Shown one piece after another: positions 11,363 to 24,780 of a DNA stretch of 64,000 nucleotides. This stretch comes from Bursaphelenchus xylophilus. Its lineage: Eukaryota > Nematoda > Chromadorea > Rhabditida > Aphelenchoididae. Location of the stretch: positions 5,828,001 through 5,892,000 of the forward strand of contig CAJFCV020000001.1 of NCBI GenBank assembly GCA_904066235.2, written 5' to 3'. The first letter of the stretch is position 1. Every line of letters begins with the position of its first letter. The notes below the pieces were generated by a model. It was not told the origin of the DNA, made no database searches, and saw only the letters and a program-made list of their open reading frames with translations. The position numbers were made by a program, and so were the translations under genes.

Positions 11363-13065
11363 ATGGAATACGCGGTGGATGGGCAGAATCCCTTCCCGGC
11401 GCAGGAGGCGGATTGCGCAAATGAAATCCCGATTGTGAAGTTGGCCATGACCCACGAATTATCTCCCGTGGCCGGTCACATGAGTGCCACATACAGAGGA
11501 TCCCTTCTTGTCTGGGGCGGATACTATTACTCGTACAATACTATGGACTACAGGAAAGGATCTGATTTGTACATATACCCCTTCGGACTTGCAGGCGACT
11601 CCGGTGTCTGGTATGTCATGCTTCGCTTTATAGGACACACAGCGTTGCTACTGAAATTTAATAAAAATATTTTGAAGGTTGAAAGTGATGGGCACTGGAA
11701 ATGAGCCCAAACCCAACAGTGGAGGTGCCGCATTGATCTGTGGCGATGACCTTTACATCTTTGGTGGAATTACTGTGTGTAAGTGCATCCATAAAATTTG
11801 CCATTGTTTAGTGGGCGACAGTACGGGAAGACGGAGGAATCCCCAGACAAGCATGTTGTGGAAGCTGAACATCCCTTCCGCTGTGTGGGAGATCGTGGAT
11901 CCAGATCCCGATCTAAAGGTGCCCACTCCTCGGGACAAGACCGCGGCCTGGTCTATCGGCCGCAAGCTTTATTTCTTTGGGGGATTTGGTCCCACTTTCC
12001 AACTTCTGAGTCCCTCGGACGCCTATCTGGCCGGAGACAATGACTTTGTCTATGGAGGGCCAGGGAATTGCTGGAACAATCAATTACTCGAATTCGACGT
12101 CGACTCGAGGATTTGGAGATTGGTCCCCAAGAAAGGAACGGTTCCTTCTGCTCGCGCTGGTGCTGGATCACAATATGTTAAGGATTTGGGGGTGGTCTTT
12201 TTATTCGGGGGTCGAGGATCTACTACCAGATTGAATGACCTCTATATTCTTGACGTTCATTCGTTTGTTTGGACTGAAATGTAAGGAGGCTTGCATAATG
12301 TCATCACAATTACTTTCCGTTCTTCAATTAGCGTAATCGTTTATGTTTATAGCGACCTCTCTGTCCGCCCTCCCGGTCGTTCCTGGTGTGCCATGAGTTG
12401 GATCCCGGATCGAAAGCAGGTATTTATGAGTAGTGGATTTTCGGTTGAGGAGAAACCCTTGGACGATGTGTGGATATTGGACATCGCACAATGTTATGGA
12501 ACCCCCATCAGACAGAACACCAGTGTCCAATGGAAGTGTGTTCGTCCAGCCACAAATCATGTGGATGACACTTCCCCTGAGAACATCAACCCTTCCAATG
12601 ACACGACAGCGGCCCCATCATCTCCTTTCCAACGATTCTGGCATACAGCGAACATGATACAGTCGAGATCTCAGAGCCCTTTCACAGAGGCCGTATTACT
12701 CTATGGCGGTGGGTATCGGTGATCGTGACTTTCAATTTAACTCACCAAGTAAAGCATTCTGTTTTTTAGGCATGTTCCAACACCCTTGTTCCACTGCCCC
12801 TTGTCTGAATACCCTCCATGTCCAGACCATCGAACCCCCTTCTCTCTTTGTCACTGTCCTACGATGGTATGCCAAGACCCACACCAAATTGCCATCTCCC
12901 GTTTTTCCCACTTTATATCGCAAGTACTTTTTATTGGAAGATATAAATCGCTTCAAAAGGGACTTCCGCCAGTCCTATGGAGACTGTTCCCGGCTAGCCA
13001 GCTCTCTTCATGGCCTCACATTGAAAGAGATTTTCGATATCCTTGATATGAGAAACAGTATATAG
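11363..13065 (+). CDS. Kelch-repeat protein, KLHDC2-like
   Basis: Exons 11363-11610, 11678-11778, 11812-12280, 12353-12708, 12770-13065, giving 489 aa. The layout matches KLHDC2, a CRL2 ubiquitin-ligase substrate receptor that reads C-terminal degrons. Six kelch blades can be followed: RGSLLVWGGY, GDDLYIFGG, GRKLYFFGGFG, LGVVFLFGGRG followed by LNDLYILDVHSFVWTEM, VRPPGRSWCAM with a blade ending KPLDDVWILD, and a last EAVLLYGGG. The C-terminus after PPSLFVTVLRWYAKTH corresponds to the BC-box region. The acceptor at 11,677 reads TTTGAAG, weaker than its neighbours, but is the only in-phase choice. The ATG at 11363 is preferred over an in-frame GTG just upstream. Confidence 0.85.
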
Positions 13066-13180
13066 AGTCATCATAATCCGGAATAGATCACGTGTAAATA
13101 TTTGTTGATACTGTAAATAAATTGTTATATATTTTCAGTTCTATTATGTTTTAATGGGAAGATGAGTGAGGTAGATGATG

Positions 13181-14641
13181 TTATAATGGGATCTTGAACG
13201 AGGGACATGTATTTTTTGTTTTTGGGAATAGCCGATCCATCCGTTTATTAAAGGAGATCAGACTTTTCTTGGCCCTCGAGGCCATTTTGCCCCTCAGTTC
13301 GGCGATTCTCTTTTCGGATTTGGGGGATTTATAACCCAAATGGAACATAAAAACGTCGTGAACGATGCCGAAGACATAGCCGGCTCTGCACATTTCCCAT
13401 CGCTATAAAATTCGACATGTTAAGGACTCGTAAAAACGGTTTGTTTTGATGGGAAGAGATGAACTCACCAGGACGGTGTTGTCCTTGATCGGATAGTAGA
13501 AACTCTCATCGTGGAAAGGAATGGACTTGGTGGAGACAAATTGCGGCTCCCAACGAGAGTCCAGGTAGCTAAAATCATATAAGAGTATCCAAAATTGTAT
13601 TAAATAAACTGGATTATTCATCAATATTGAAGACATACGGTTGATACATCTGAATTGCAGTACTCCCATTAATTTCTGGCTGTAAGAACCAAGCCAATTG
13701 TCCAGGAATCTTATGATGATTAAAGAAATTCTTGTGGAATTCTCTGGCCGAGCCATTTTTATACAGTTCATATAAGTCTGCCTTTGTTTCGGGTCTGGAA
13801 AACTAATTATAGTCATTAAATTCTCACCGTTTTGCAGTCTTTTCAACTTCGAATATCCGATAAACCAACACAATTTTACTATTTTTTCTCAGGAGCCTCT
13901 TGGCAAGAGGCAATATCTTCTTTTCAAAATCTTTACTGAAGTAATGATCGCTGTCAGCCATCACAATAAACTTCGTTCTGGCAGTCTAAAAAGTAATTGA
14001 AATCTTTTCATTCACTTACTTTTCTGGCGGCATTTCTAACCGTATTAATTGGGTATTCAAATTCAACATTTTTAATTCCACATTCTGATACTCTAGTTGA
14101 ATTTTCATAATTTCCAATTTTATTACAACTAACATTTGGTCCAAAGAATACAAAGTTTACCGAGAGAAATCGCCGAAGTGTTGGGAAAAGATTACGGTAT
14201 TTTTGAATCTAAAAAATAAAGTAATCTAAAATAATAATCCTACCTTACTGTACAAACGAATGACGTCTGCAGATGTTGGACAATGCCCTGGAGCGAATGA
14301 TATTGCGAGGGACACAGGCCCGCCCCAACTCAGGATCTAAAAACAATATTTTTTTGATTTTCTCTTACCTGGTCTACAGTATCCTCTCCAAACCTATCAA
14401 AAGAGGTATGCAAAACCAATGTAATCCTAATATAATCAGTGTCATTTGATTTAAAAACCTCTTCTGCCATGCAAAACTTTGAAGAAAAATCTGCAGTACA
14501 CCCGGAAGAATCGTTCAGAGCATCTCTTCGACTTCGGGAAATGATCAAATCAAGGTGATCGTATTTAAAATAAATAAAGAGTTCGAAGAAAATAAATGTT
14601 AGAAAAAATGGAAGTACTTTTAGACCCGAGCAATCGGACAT
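13181..14641 (-). CDS. Type II membrane glycosyltransferase, GT49-like (B4GAT1/LARGE-related)
   Basis: Exons 14369-14641, 14244-14336, 14020-14208, 13828-13985, 13639-13794, 13469-13568, 13181-13402, giving 396 aa. An N-terminal signal anchor (VLPFFLTFIFFELFIYF, residues about 9-25) suits a Golgi enzyme. The catalytic region has YPINTVRNAARKTARTKFIV followed by a DSD metal-binding triad. The later block WEPQFVSTKSIPFHDESF and the C-terminal HDVFMFHLGY are typical of GT49. It probably transfers GlcNAc or glucuronic acid, but the substrate cannot be told. It is convergent with the kelch gene (115 bp between stops). Confidence 0.78.
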
Positions 14642-14798
14642 TTTTTCTTGAAAATCAGAGAAAATAAATTTAAAATCAGCCTTGAGGGGATTTACGTGAA
14701 ATGATTACAATCTATGAGACGGTAAGATTGATGATTCTGTTGAAGATACTATCCGTAATCCAAGATTGCCAAACTAAGAGTTTATATTACGCAACATT

Positions 14799-16403
14799 AT
14801 GCCCAAGTACATCTCTAATGGACATGGTCGCCCAATCCGCGGCCATATTGTTATTTTTATTTCTTCAAAATTCATTCCGAACCTGTTTGTGGTGGAGAAT
14901 CCGGTGATGCTTGATAACTCTATAAATGAAGGCTCGGCCCTCTCCCCGATTATGTCCATACAGCTCACTGAAAACGACCTACAACGATGTTTGGCTGAGG
15001 TGACAATTCTTTTTTTGTTCAAGTATACACAAGTCGTTCCATAAAGTGCGTAGACTTTTTTCTCCGCACAGTGCATTTTTCTTTGTGCAATTGTTGCCGC
15101 GCGCTCAAAATAAGCGGCGACGTAGTTGAAAAAATCTTACGTCGCGACGATGTTTGAATTGCACAATGCAAAAATGAAATTCACAGTGCAAAAAGCTTTG
15201 CGACGAAAAGTCTACGCACTTTATGCAACGACCAGTGGGTGTATGACGCAGGTTTGAAAAATAAATTTTCTGAGGCAGTTGAGAGTTTTTTGTAGTAACA
15301 AACAGGACGTTTATGCAAAAAACTGTTGAAACTTGGCATTCTTTGTGATTTTGAATTTGAAAATTGATTCGTCAAAAAATGCTGACTGAAATTTTAATAC
15401 CAAAGGCAACTAGTTTTTTCTATGTATCTGATCTTCTCTCACTAGTCAAAACAATTTGGTGACTAAGTTTTTCAAACCTGTTAAAGATTCGAATGCCTAA
15501 TACGCCGTTTAGTTCCAGTGCCAGCTGAAAACTCGTTCGAAAAGGGTCAAGGACGTGGTTGTGGGTGGAAGGCTGTGCACGGCCAAGATCATCCAGATAG
15601 GAACTCTCGAATATCAGTTGAGAAAGACGGAAGGAAACACATTTACATTCAGTCGAATGCCTTTTTTGAGGCGAATTCAGGAGATCCAGCTAAATGTAAG
15701 TGGGTTTCCACATTGTACTTGACATCTACGTGTTCTATCTTTTAAACATTCCCAGGAGAATCTGGTGGTGGAAGTCATGGAAAAGGGAATTGGACTCCCA
15801 GAACTTTTCTCGGCGCTTCCTCGGCTCTTCCTGAGATTAGATTTTATCACAAGGTATGTCTTCAGTAATGTCATCATCACTTTTATTTCCAGTCTTCTTC
15901 TGGATCTCTGTAAAAGTGTTCGTTTTTTTCACATAAACGACCTCCACCACGACAAAATCCAACCAGATCATGTAGTTTTTGACCTAAATCTGCATGCAAA
16001 TCTGGCTGGATTGGGAAATGTGAAGCCTCAGACCGTCAAAAAAGAGGTCAGAAGTGGAGATTTCTCCATCTACGACGCTCCAGAAGTCAGACAAGGCTTA
16101 CCAAAGTGGGTTTCTTTAAATTTTTGCGAACTAATTTATTCTATGATGGAGTGTTTTTGCCAAAAACAGGGGCCTTATTTTAGTGTTGACGTGAAAGCGG
16201 CGGACATTTACAGTGTCGGAATCATTCTACTGGAGTACCTGTGTGGGAAGGCTGATCCGGCAATCTTGTCCATGCCCTCGCTGGGTCCCTTCGAGGCGAT
16301 CAAGAAGGTCCTGTGCAGCATGGTTCATACAAATCCCCTAAAGCGTCCCACGGCATCCCAGATCATCTACAATCCGTCGATATATATGAGGGATCCACAA
16401 TAA
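14799..16403 (+). CDS. Predicted pseudokinase
   Basis: Exons 14799-14999, 15513-15695, 15756-15853, 15893-16105, 16184-16403, giving 304 aa in phase. The C-terminal half has a kinase-lobe pattern: LLLDLCKSVRFFHINDLHHDKIQPDHVVFD, then LHANLAGLGNV, an APEVRQG-type APE motif, VDVKAADIYSVGIILLEYLCG and an LKRPTASQII helix. The catalytic loop is altered: HHDKIQPDHV keeps an Asp, but the usual Asn is Asp. The DFG motif is replaced by GLG. No glycine-rich loop is visible. It is therefore probably catalytically dead; its role is unknown. The start is uncertain; an in-frame stop lies 33 bp upstream of 14,799. The first intron carries a mariner-like foldback. Confidence 0.6.
15028..15241. mobile_element. 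Mariner-type MITE in pseudokinase intron
   Basis: Inverted ends read GTCGTT(C/G)CATAAAGTGCG followed by TAGACTTTT, at 15033-15059 and 15206-15232. Longer, looser pairing continues inward around two TTGTGCAATT/AATTGCACAA stretches. TA dinucleotides flank the outer CAC ends (15026-15027 and 15242-15243), as for Tc1/mariner insertions. No coding capacity. Exact ends are judged by eye. Confidence 0.65.
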
Positions 16404-18884
<2,481 letters not shown>

Positions 18885-21454
18885 GTCTGTAATTTTCATG
18901 TTCTTACTGATACTCGGATAATATTAATTCTCCTCTCTTTTTCTCTCATTAACGTCTCAGTAAATTAATTGTATTGATGAAAGCCACTGATGTTACCGTT
19001 TCTTTAATCGTTTTCGGATAAATAAATCTTTCAAGTTGTAACTGTAGGTCTTTTCGGGCACGAATCGGCGCCATGTGCCGGCTGGTTTGGTTGTATCTTA
19101 TGATCTCAGGATATTTTTTATCGTAATGCAAAGAATTTGACGTCAAAGGAACCAAAATGGGGATTCTCATGTGATAAGGCCATCGATAAAAAACACGCTC
19201 TCGACCTCTTCTTGATAAGATTCTAGAGGGTGCTGACAGAGTATTTATTCAGCTCTGTAATCGAATACAAAAACCGCTGAGTCGGAGGAATAAGAGGTCG
19301 GAGGGGGAGAGTCACATGGGTCTGTATTCGAAAGAGAAACGGAGAATCACGTGTTTCAGAAGAGGGCGAAGAGAACAGAATGGATGGACCCCAGGGCGGG
19401 TGGTGGTTGTGGTCAGTCTGCATTTTGTAAGCGTTGAAATGTTTTTATGAAGGACAAAGACTGTTCAGCTGAGTGCAAAAGTCTCAGGGTGATGGGAAAG
19501 TATGGACTGATGGGATACTGTAGCCTTACATTCTTATTCTGAATTTTTGTTTCAAAAGTACTTCTATTGATTTCTAAGGAGTGTTTGTAGTGTGAACTCC
19601 TTTTGACATAACAATATGAATTCTGATTTGTTCAAACAGTCCGTCCCCAAATTTAATACTATTTATGGAGTGCTTTTTCGTCTTTCCAGAACTCTTCTCG
19701 GCTTACTGACATGTAATAAATTATGTAATCGATTCTTTCTACCATCCGGTACCTTGTGCCATCGCCTTTTAATATCTGATTTATCGTCTTTATACAATTG
19801 TAGCCCTGACCTGTTTCATCCTGGATTGGGGTGTCGTATTTACAGGTCACATGAGAGCGCGCAGATATAGACCATTGATTGCGAGGGGCGCATGACCCGC
19901 AACAAAGGAGACAGCGGCGCAGACAGCGCGAGGGACCGCGCGGTGATTTTCCCCAAATGTCGACGACAATTTTGAGAAAAATCGACGAAAAAATATGCAC
20001 AGCGAGGGGGAGGGTGGGCTTTCGAGAGTGTCGAGAGTCCCTAAGCGAGGGGGAGGGGCGTTGTGTGGAGGGAAATTGTTTCTCTTCCACACTTGGCCAA
20101 GGTCTTGTTGTTTCGAGGCGTTTGTTTTGTCTGTCGGTTACATACGGGGGCCGAGAGCGTTGCATCGCCGCTTGGCCATGCTCCTCAAACCTTCTCCTAC
20201 TCAATGAAACTTGAAATTTAAATAACTACAAAGCTGGGGTTCGTAACTTCTACTTTTTTTACAAATAAGAATCATCGTTTTTTGTTTTTTTTTTTGATGA
20301 GTATACGCGCAGCCTCAATTTCTTCATGATCATGTATATCCATAGTCTTATAAAATGATGACTTTAATTTTATTCATAACATCGCCTTATGTAATGCGAC
20401 CAACTTTTAATTTTATTACTCCAATATTAATGAGAACGTAAACCGTTCTTTGACACGATTCCCTCGATAGATGCAGGATCGTATTTAAATTTCCATTGTT
20501 TTCGACTCAACTCGAGGGGAAAGAAACCCGTCGCCGGTTCCTTTTTTGTCATCAAAGCGATGTTCTTTGTCTCCGTCAGGTTTGAGAGGATGAAGAAGAT
20601 CGCGGAAGGAGGCTGTGTCTGGATGCGATGTCATAATATTATCCACCATTAGTCATAAACATCCAGTGTTATATATTTTTTGTTACAGTTCCGTGTTTTT
20701 TATGTCTAGACGCCTACAGGATTGAAGGACAACCTTAACCCCCCTCTAAACCCCGTTATTATCTGTCTGACACTCTCTTCATAGCCCATTTTCTCTAAAT
20801 CTATTTAAACATTTCACCTTTGGCCCAGCCGGTTAAAAAACGGCCAGCTGTTATATTTTACGCAAAAAAACAAACAAAAAGAACAACTCGGTCTGGATCA
20901 GGTAAATTCAAGAAAAATTGACAACGCCTGAGGGTCTGCGGGCTGTGAGAAATTGGGTTAAGGGTCGGAAAAGTGAGAAAACACCAGACAACGACTGGAA
21001 ATACCGTCTTATTTCTTGTTGATCACAATTGTTATTGTCATTGGGGTATTTTGGGATGTTTGGTTCTTTGCCAAACACTCTTGTTTTCAATTTCGATACT
21101 CGCTGTTTGTGATTTCAAACTCCAAAAACCAATCAAAACCCTTTATTCGGCCACGTAAATGATTTCCGAGACAGAAATAAGTCTTTAGCCAAGTCGTGAG
21201 GTCCAAGAATATTGTATCACCAACTCCACGAGCAATTTACTTATTTTATATCAGAAAAGTCAACAAGTTTCTGGTCGCCCTCGCGAATCTCAAAACTTTT
21301 TCCGTTTCCCAATCTCTTTTTTGTTTACCGCACGTGATCGGTTTACAGTCATCGTGACGCAGTTTTTTCGAAAGCACACCGACATCACATGCATCTTCGC
21401 CTTCCTGTTCTCCTCGCCCAACGAACTTTGACTTTTGTTTTAAGGTGGTTTTCG
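18885..21454. other. Long intergenic region without a supported gene
   Basis: About 2.6 kb. The first part is the H3.3 3' UTR. Around 19,860-20,200 is a GC-rich block open in several frames on both strands (up to 181 codons on minus), with no domain and frames shadowing each other, so probably regulatory or unassigned. 20,280-20,300 has a long T run. No tRNA, repeat array or transposon end was recognised. Confidence 0.35.
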
Positions 21455-21462
21455 TATATAAG
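21455..21462 (+). promoter_or_regulatory. TATA box of the LIR-protein gene
   Basis: TATATAAG lies 99 bp upstream of the ATG at 21561, inside TTCGTATATAAGACCCGG. This is a strong TATA match in a window where most genes show none. It suggests a regulated, possibly stress-inducible promoter with a transcription start near 21,485-21,490. Confidence 0.6.
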
Positions 21463-21560
21463 ACCCGGTTCCGACGCGTTAAAAGAACAAACAATCAGTT
21501 TAAAAAAGGAAACAGTATTTCTAGTGTGCATATTATTCTTGCTCAAGTCACTTTACCAAT

Positions 21561-22143
21561 ATGTTTGACGGCGTCTACTCCTATTTCTTCGGATCCGAGG
21601 AGAGCTCGGCCAATGTTGATGCGAATGGGGAGAGACAAGAGAAGGGCGAGGACTGGGTCATGGTCGATTGTAAGTTTTATTTTTACTTTCTATTGGGCTC
21701 TTCTAATAGAACCTCGGAGTAAAAGAGTTAATAATCATAACGCTTTAGCCAAATCTGGTCGATCTTCTCCGGTGCTGGTTGCCGAGCCACACATCGATGA
21801 TTTGGATGACATGATCAGCGAGGTGTCAAGCCAAATGCCCAGTCAACAACTCCTTACTGCCACCGAGATCCGCCGTCGTGCCAAAGCAAAGGAACAAGCG
21901 AGGAAAGAGGAGCTGAAGAGGAAGGTGCGGGCCACCATCCAGCATCGGCAATGGCTCGAGGAGAAACTTTTCGAAGATCCTGACGCCTCTTCCAATGACA
22001 GTCCTCCTCCCTCCGCTCAGAACAGTCCTCCAGGCCCACAGAAACCTCTGGACAAATTGATTTTGGCCCAGCCAACTCGGAAACAGAAGAGGGCCAAGAA
22101 AACGGGTAAAAACGTGAGCGACAAGAAGTTGCAACAGCCTTGA
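21561..22143 (+). CDS. Small LIR-motif protein, TP53INP/DOR-like
   Basis: Exons 21561-21669 and 21749-22143, giving 167 aa. The N-terminus MFDGVYSYFFG followed by GEDWVMVD resembles the TP53INP1/2 (DOR) start, where an acidic W-x-x-V motif binds ATG8/LC3 in autophagy. The middle (HIDDLDDMISEVSSQMPS) is acidic. Residues about 75-110 form a charged helix (IRRRAKAKEQARKEELKRK). The tail is Pro/Ser- then Lys-rich and could be nuclear. The LIR-like motif is visible; the family match is tentative because the C-terminal half does not clearly align. A TATA box supports it as a separate transcription unit. Confidence 0.7.
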
Positions 22144-22414
22144 GGCATGCACATATCTGTAAATAGCGCTGCTCTAGATGTAAATAGATTGTAAGCAATG
22201 GTCACTAGTAGACGAACAACTCTTCTTTCACTGCCCCACAAGAATTGTAAGCGCCTGGAGCGTTAACTAAAGTCTCGTCCATAAATAATTATTTCTGCCT
22301 TAATGTGATAAAAATATATTCAAGAAATGCAATAAAAACGAATAAAAGTATTATATAAGAGCGAAGGAATAAGAGCGAAAAAAATCTTCTGAAAAAAATG
22401 CTTCAGCCTCTTTC

Positions 22415-23322
22415 TTTTTTTGTCGAAAGAGTCTCGAGCAGATTCTCACCACTTGGGGACGCGTCTGCCGTCACACTCTTTCTTCTCTTCTGGAGGAAGC
22501 GTCTGCGAGCAGGCTCTTCCCGACGTTTATAAGCCCCGCCCCCTCGATTTTGAGCCAATCATCGCTGAGTTGGCGGTTTTCTTGCGGAAAACGGTTGTTT
22601 TGGGTGAAAATTTTTGCCTTTTCATTATTCCGGTGATTTGGGCATGTTTTTATTTGTTTTAGAACTGTGATACGCTTAGCCTTACTATGGCTGTCATTTG
22701 AAGATTCAATTGAAAATCAGATACATTCCTGGTTAACACAACGGTTAAGAAAATCAAGAAAAAACAAGTTTCATAGATTTATTTATGTGCACCACAAGTA
22801 ACATCTTTACATTTAGATGTAGAGGGCCGTGTCGGATTCTGCCCATGGGCGTTCGTGTCCATGTTCACAGTCTCCCTTTCTTTCTCATTGTTACTGAGGT
22901 TGGCAGTTGCAATTTTAGGATATTGAGGCTGAATTTGGAAAAATTAGCGACTTTTCAACAATTTTATATCTAAAATAACATCAAACTCCTCAAAACAACT
23001 CTATCGGTCCTACTTATTATTGGCGCACATGCAAACCACGTGTCACTCACTAAACTGCACATTTCGCAACAAATTTACCTTATTTTAGACAAAGATACCT
23101 AAAAATTTCAAAAAATCTTGGTTGACGTAGGCCTGCAAAAAATTTCAATAATATCAACTAAATTACTATTTATACTTTCTTTCTCCGCCTCCTAAGCACT
23201 TCATCACTCACAAAAACAGCGCAAACTCAAAAAATAATATTACTTTAGCCCAATCCGCTGAAAACTCAAAAAAAACCTCAAAAATCCCAATCTTCTCCCT
23301 CAAAACTCTCTAAAACTGTTAC
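22415..23322. other. Left interior of the inverted-repeat segment, no gene
   Basis: About 900 bp. The first 180 bp resemble the right inner flank of the segment (AGTCTCGAGCAG and GCGTCTGC motifs, a TTTATAAGCCCCGCCCCC stretch). The rest is AT-rich with no coding frame. A strong GTAAGT donor overlaps the stop codon of the minus-strand gene at 23,323, so a further 3' exon inside this stretch is possible but not identified. Confidence 0.35.
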
Positions 23323-23672
23323 TTACTTCCCATTCAACAAGTCGTGAATATCCCTGTCCTTGCTGGATCCAGCTTCATCAACTGCCACGGGGATCTTATC
23401 CGTGGAGACCAAATTCTATATTGTTTTATACCTAAAATGTTTAAAAAAAGTTCTAACTTACAAAGTCGTCCGAATTTATTGCTGTAGCGATCACATACTG
23501 TTGATGTCGAACATCAATTGGGCCTGAAAAGTTAAAACAAGTTCAGGTATGGTGTCCGCAGTTGGCCGGGTAGGAAAAATTAGACCTGAAATTACTCAAA
23601 TATGCTAACAAAATAAGGCAACTTACATTTCGCCGCGTCGGTCCGCCCTTCTTCGTCAAAATTCCCTATCAT
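23323..23672 (-). CDS. Small acidic protein of unknown function (66 aa)
   Basis: Three exons join in phase: 23627-23672, 23462-23523, 23323-23415. Each junction has a consensus donor (GTAAGT) and a CAG or TAG acceptor. The product begins MIGNFDEEGRTDAAK and ends DRDIHDLLNGK. It is acidic, with no signal peptide or membrane segment. I do not recognise it. The start has an in-frame stop just upstream. Three consistent introns for 66 codons argue for a real gene or the 3' remnant of one. The hAT MITE lies 110 bp upstream of its start. Confidence 0.5.
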
Positions 23673-23781
23673 TCATCGATGGGCTTCACCTCCATCTATT
23701 GTTGTCGGCCACTTTTGTTCGGTCAAAACGACTGAAAATTGTTCGGGCGCAAGCTGCGGAACCTTTTTTTTCGCTTTTGCC

Positions 23782-24346
23782 CAGGGGTGGCAAACGGGCC
23801 TCTTTTTCCAAATTTCAGGCCCGGGGCCCGGCCCGGCAAAATCCCAGGCCCGGCCCGGCCCGGTTCAAAATTTTGCAGGCCCGGCCCGGCCCGGCCCGGT
23901 AGAAATCAGGCCCGGCCCGGCCCGGCCCGGTAAAAGCCCGGTTAGGGCGCGAGCTGGAAATTTTCCTTTGATCTTACCGCCTCTGTAGTGTGCTAAAATC
24001 TGCTAAGAACTATCCTATATGTATTATATGTTCTAACTTGGACCTTATATTATAACATATATGCAAAAAAGTACTATAAAGTAATAAACTATTGTAGAAC
24101 TTGATATACTAAAAATACAAACCTATCCAAAAATTTTTCCGGCGCGAAAACATTGAATGCCAAACGCTTGGCATTTCGACAAAACCGGGCCGGGCCGGGC
24201 CTGAAAATGGCTCAGGCCCGCGGCCCGGCCCGGTAAAAAGCAGGCCCGGCCCGGCCCGTTTCAAAATTTGTCAGGCCCGGCCCGTTTAGGCCCGATCGGG
24301 CCGGGCTTTACCGGGCCGGGCCGGCCCGGCCCGGTGGCCACCCCTG
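23782..24346. mobile_element. hAT-type MITE, extremely GC-rich (GGCCCGG repeats)
   Basis: The 565-bp element has inverted tips CAGGGGTGGC and GCCACCCCTG-like, and an exact 8-bp flanking duplication CTTTTGCC (23774-23781 and 24347-24354). An 8-bp duplication with CAGGGGTGG tips is diagnostic of the hAT superfamily. Each arm is packed with GGCCCGGCCCGG-type repeats (23815-23945 and 24185-24335) around an AT-rich core, so it folds back strongly. No transposase; it must be mobilised in trans. Confidence 0.92.
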
Positions 24347-24448
24347 CTTTTGCCAGAAAAATGAAGTTTTACCAACAACTTTGACGCCAAAAAAGGACGA
24401 CCAAGATTGATATGCGATTGATGAAGGCCTCCAAACACCGCCCATCAG

Positions 24449-24780
24449 ATGTTGAACGGGATCTACTGCAAATCATGGACTTATATTCGGCCTCCAATGT
24501 CTGGACTCGGAAAAGGTACGTAGAATGTTAAATTGTTGATAGTATTGGCAAATTTTAGCCGAAATATCTCCGCGTCATGTGCAGCGAGATGTTTCAATAG
24601 TTCTGGAGGACAAGCATAATAATGATGCGGCTTATGAAGTAAATGAAGTCCCTCTTCGTCGGCTTGCAATATGGTAAGTTCTTTTCTTCTGTTTTGCGTT
24701 GTTGATTTAGGAAATATTCAACCACACACCGTCTTCATCAATCCGATTACAGATGTGGTCTACTAATGAGAAACACGTGA
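24449..24780 (+). CDS. Candidate small gene of unknown function (83 aa)
   Basis: Three exons close in phase: 24449-24515, 24559-24673, 24711-24780, with donors GTACGT and GTAAGT and TTTTAG/TTTAG acceptors. The reading frame includes VSIVLEDKHNNDAAYEVNEV, open through exon 2 where other frames stop. There is no recognised domain, and the start Met is only the first available. It could be the remnant of a larger gene disrupted by the hAT element upstream. Coding status rests only on splice-site and phase consistency. Confidence 0.35.

Noticed and set aside
19659..20204. 181-codon minus-strand frame and overlapping plus-strand frames
   Set aside because: Open in several frames at once because of GC richness; no family match, no splice context.
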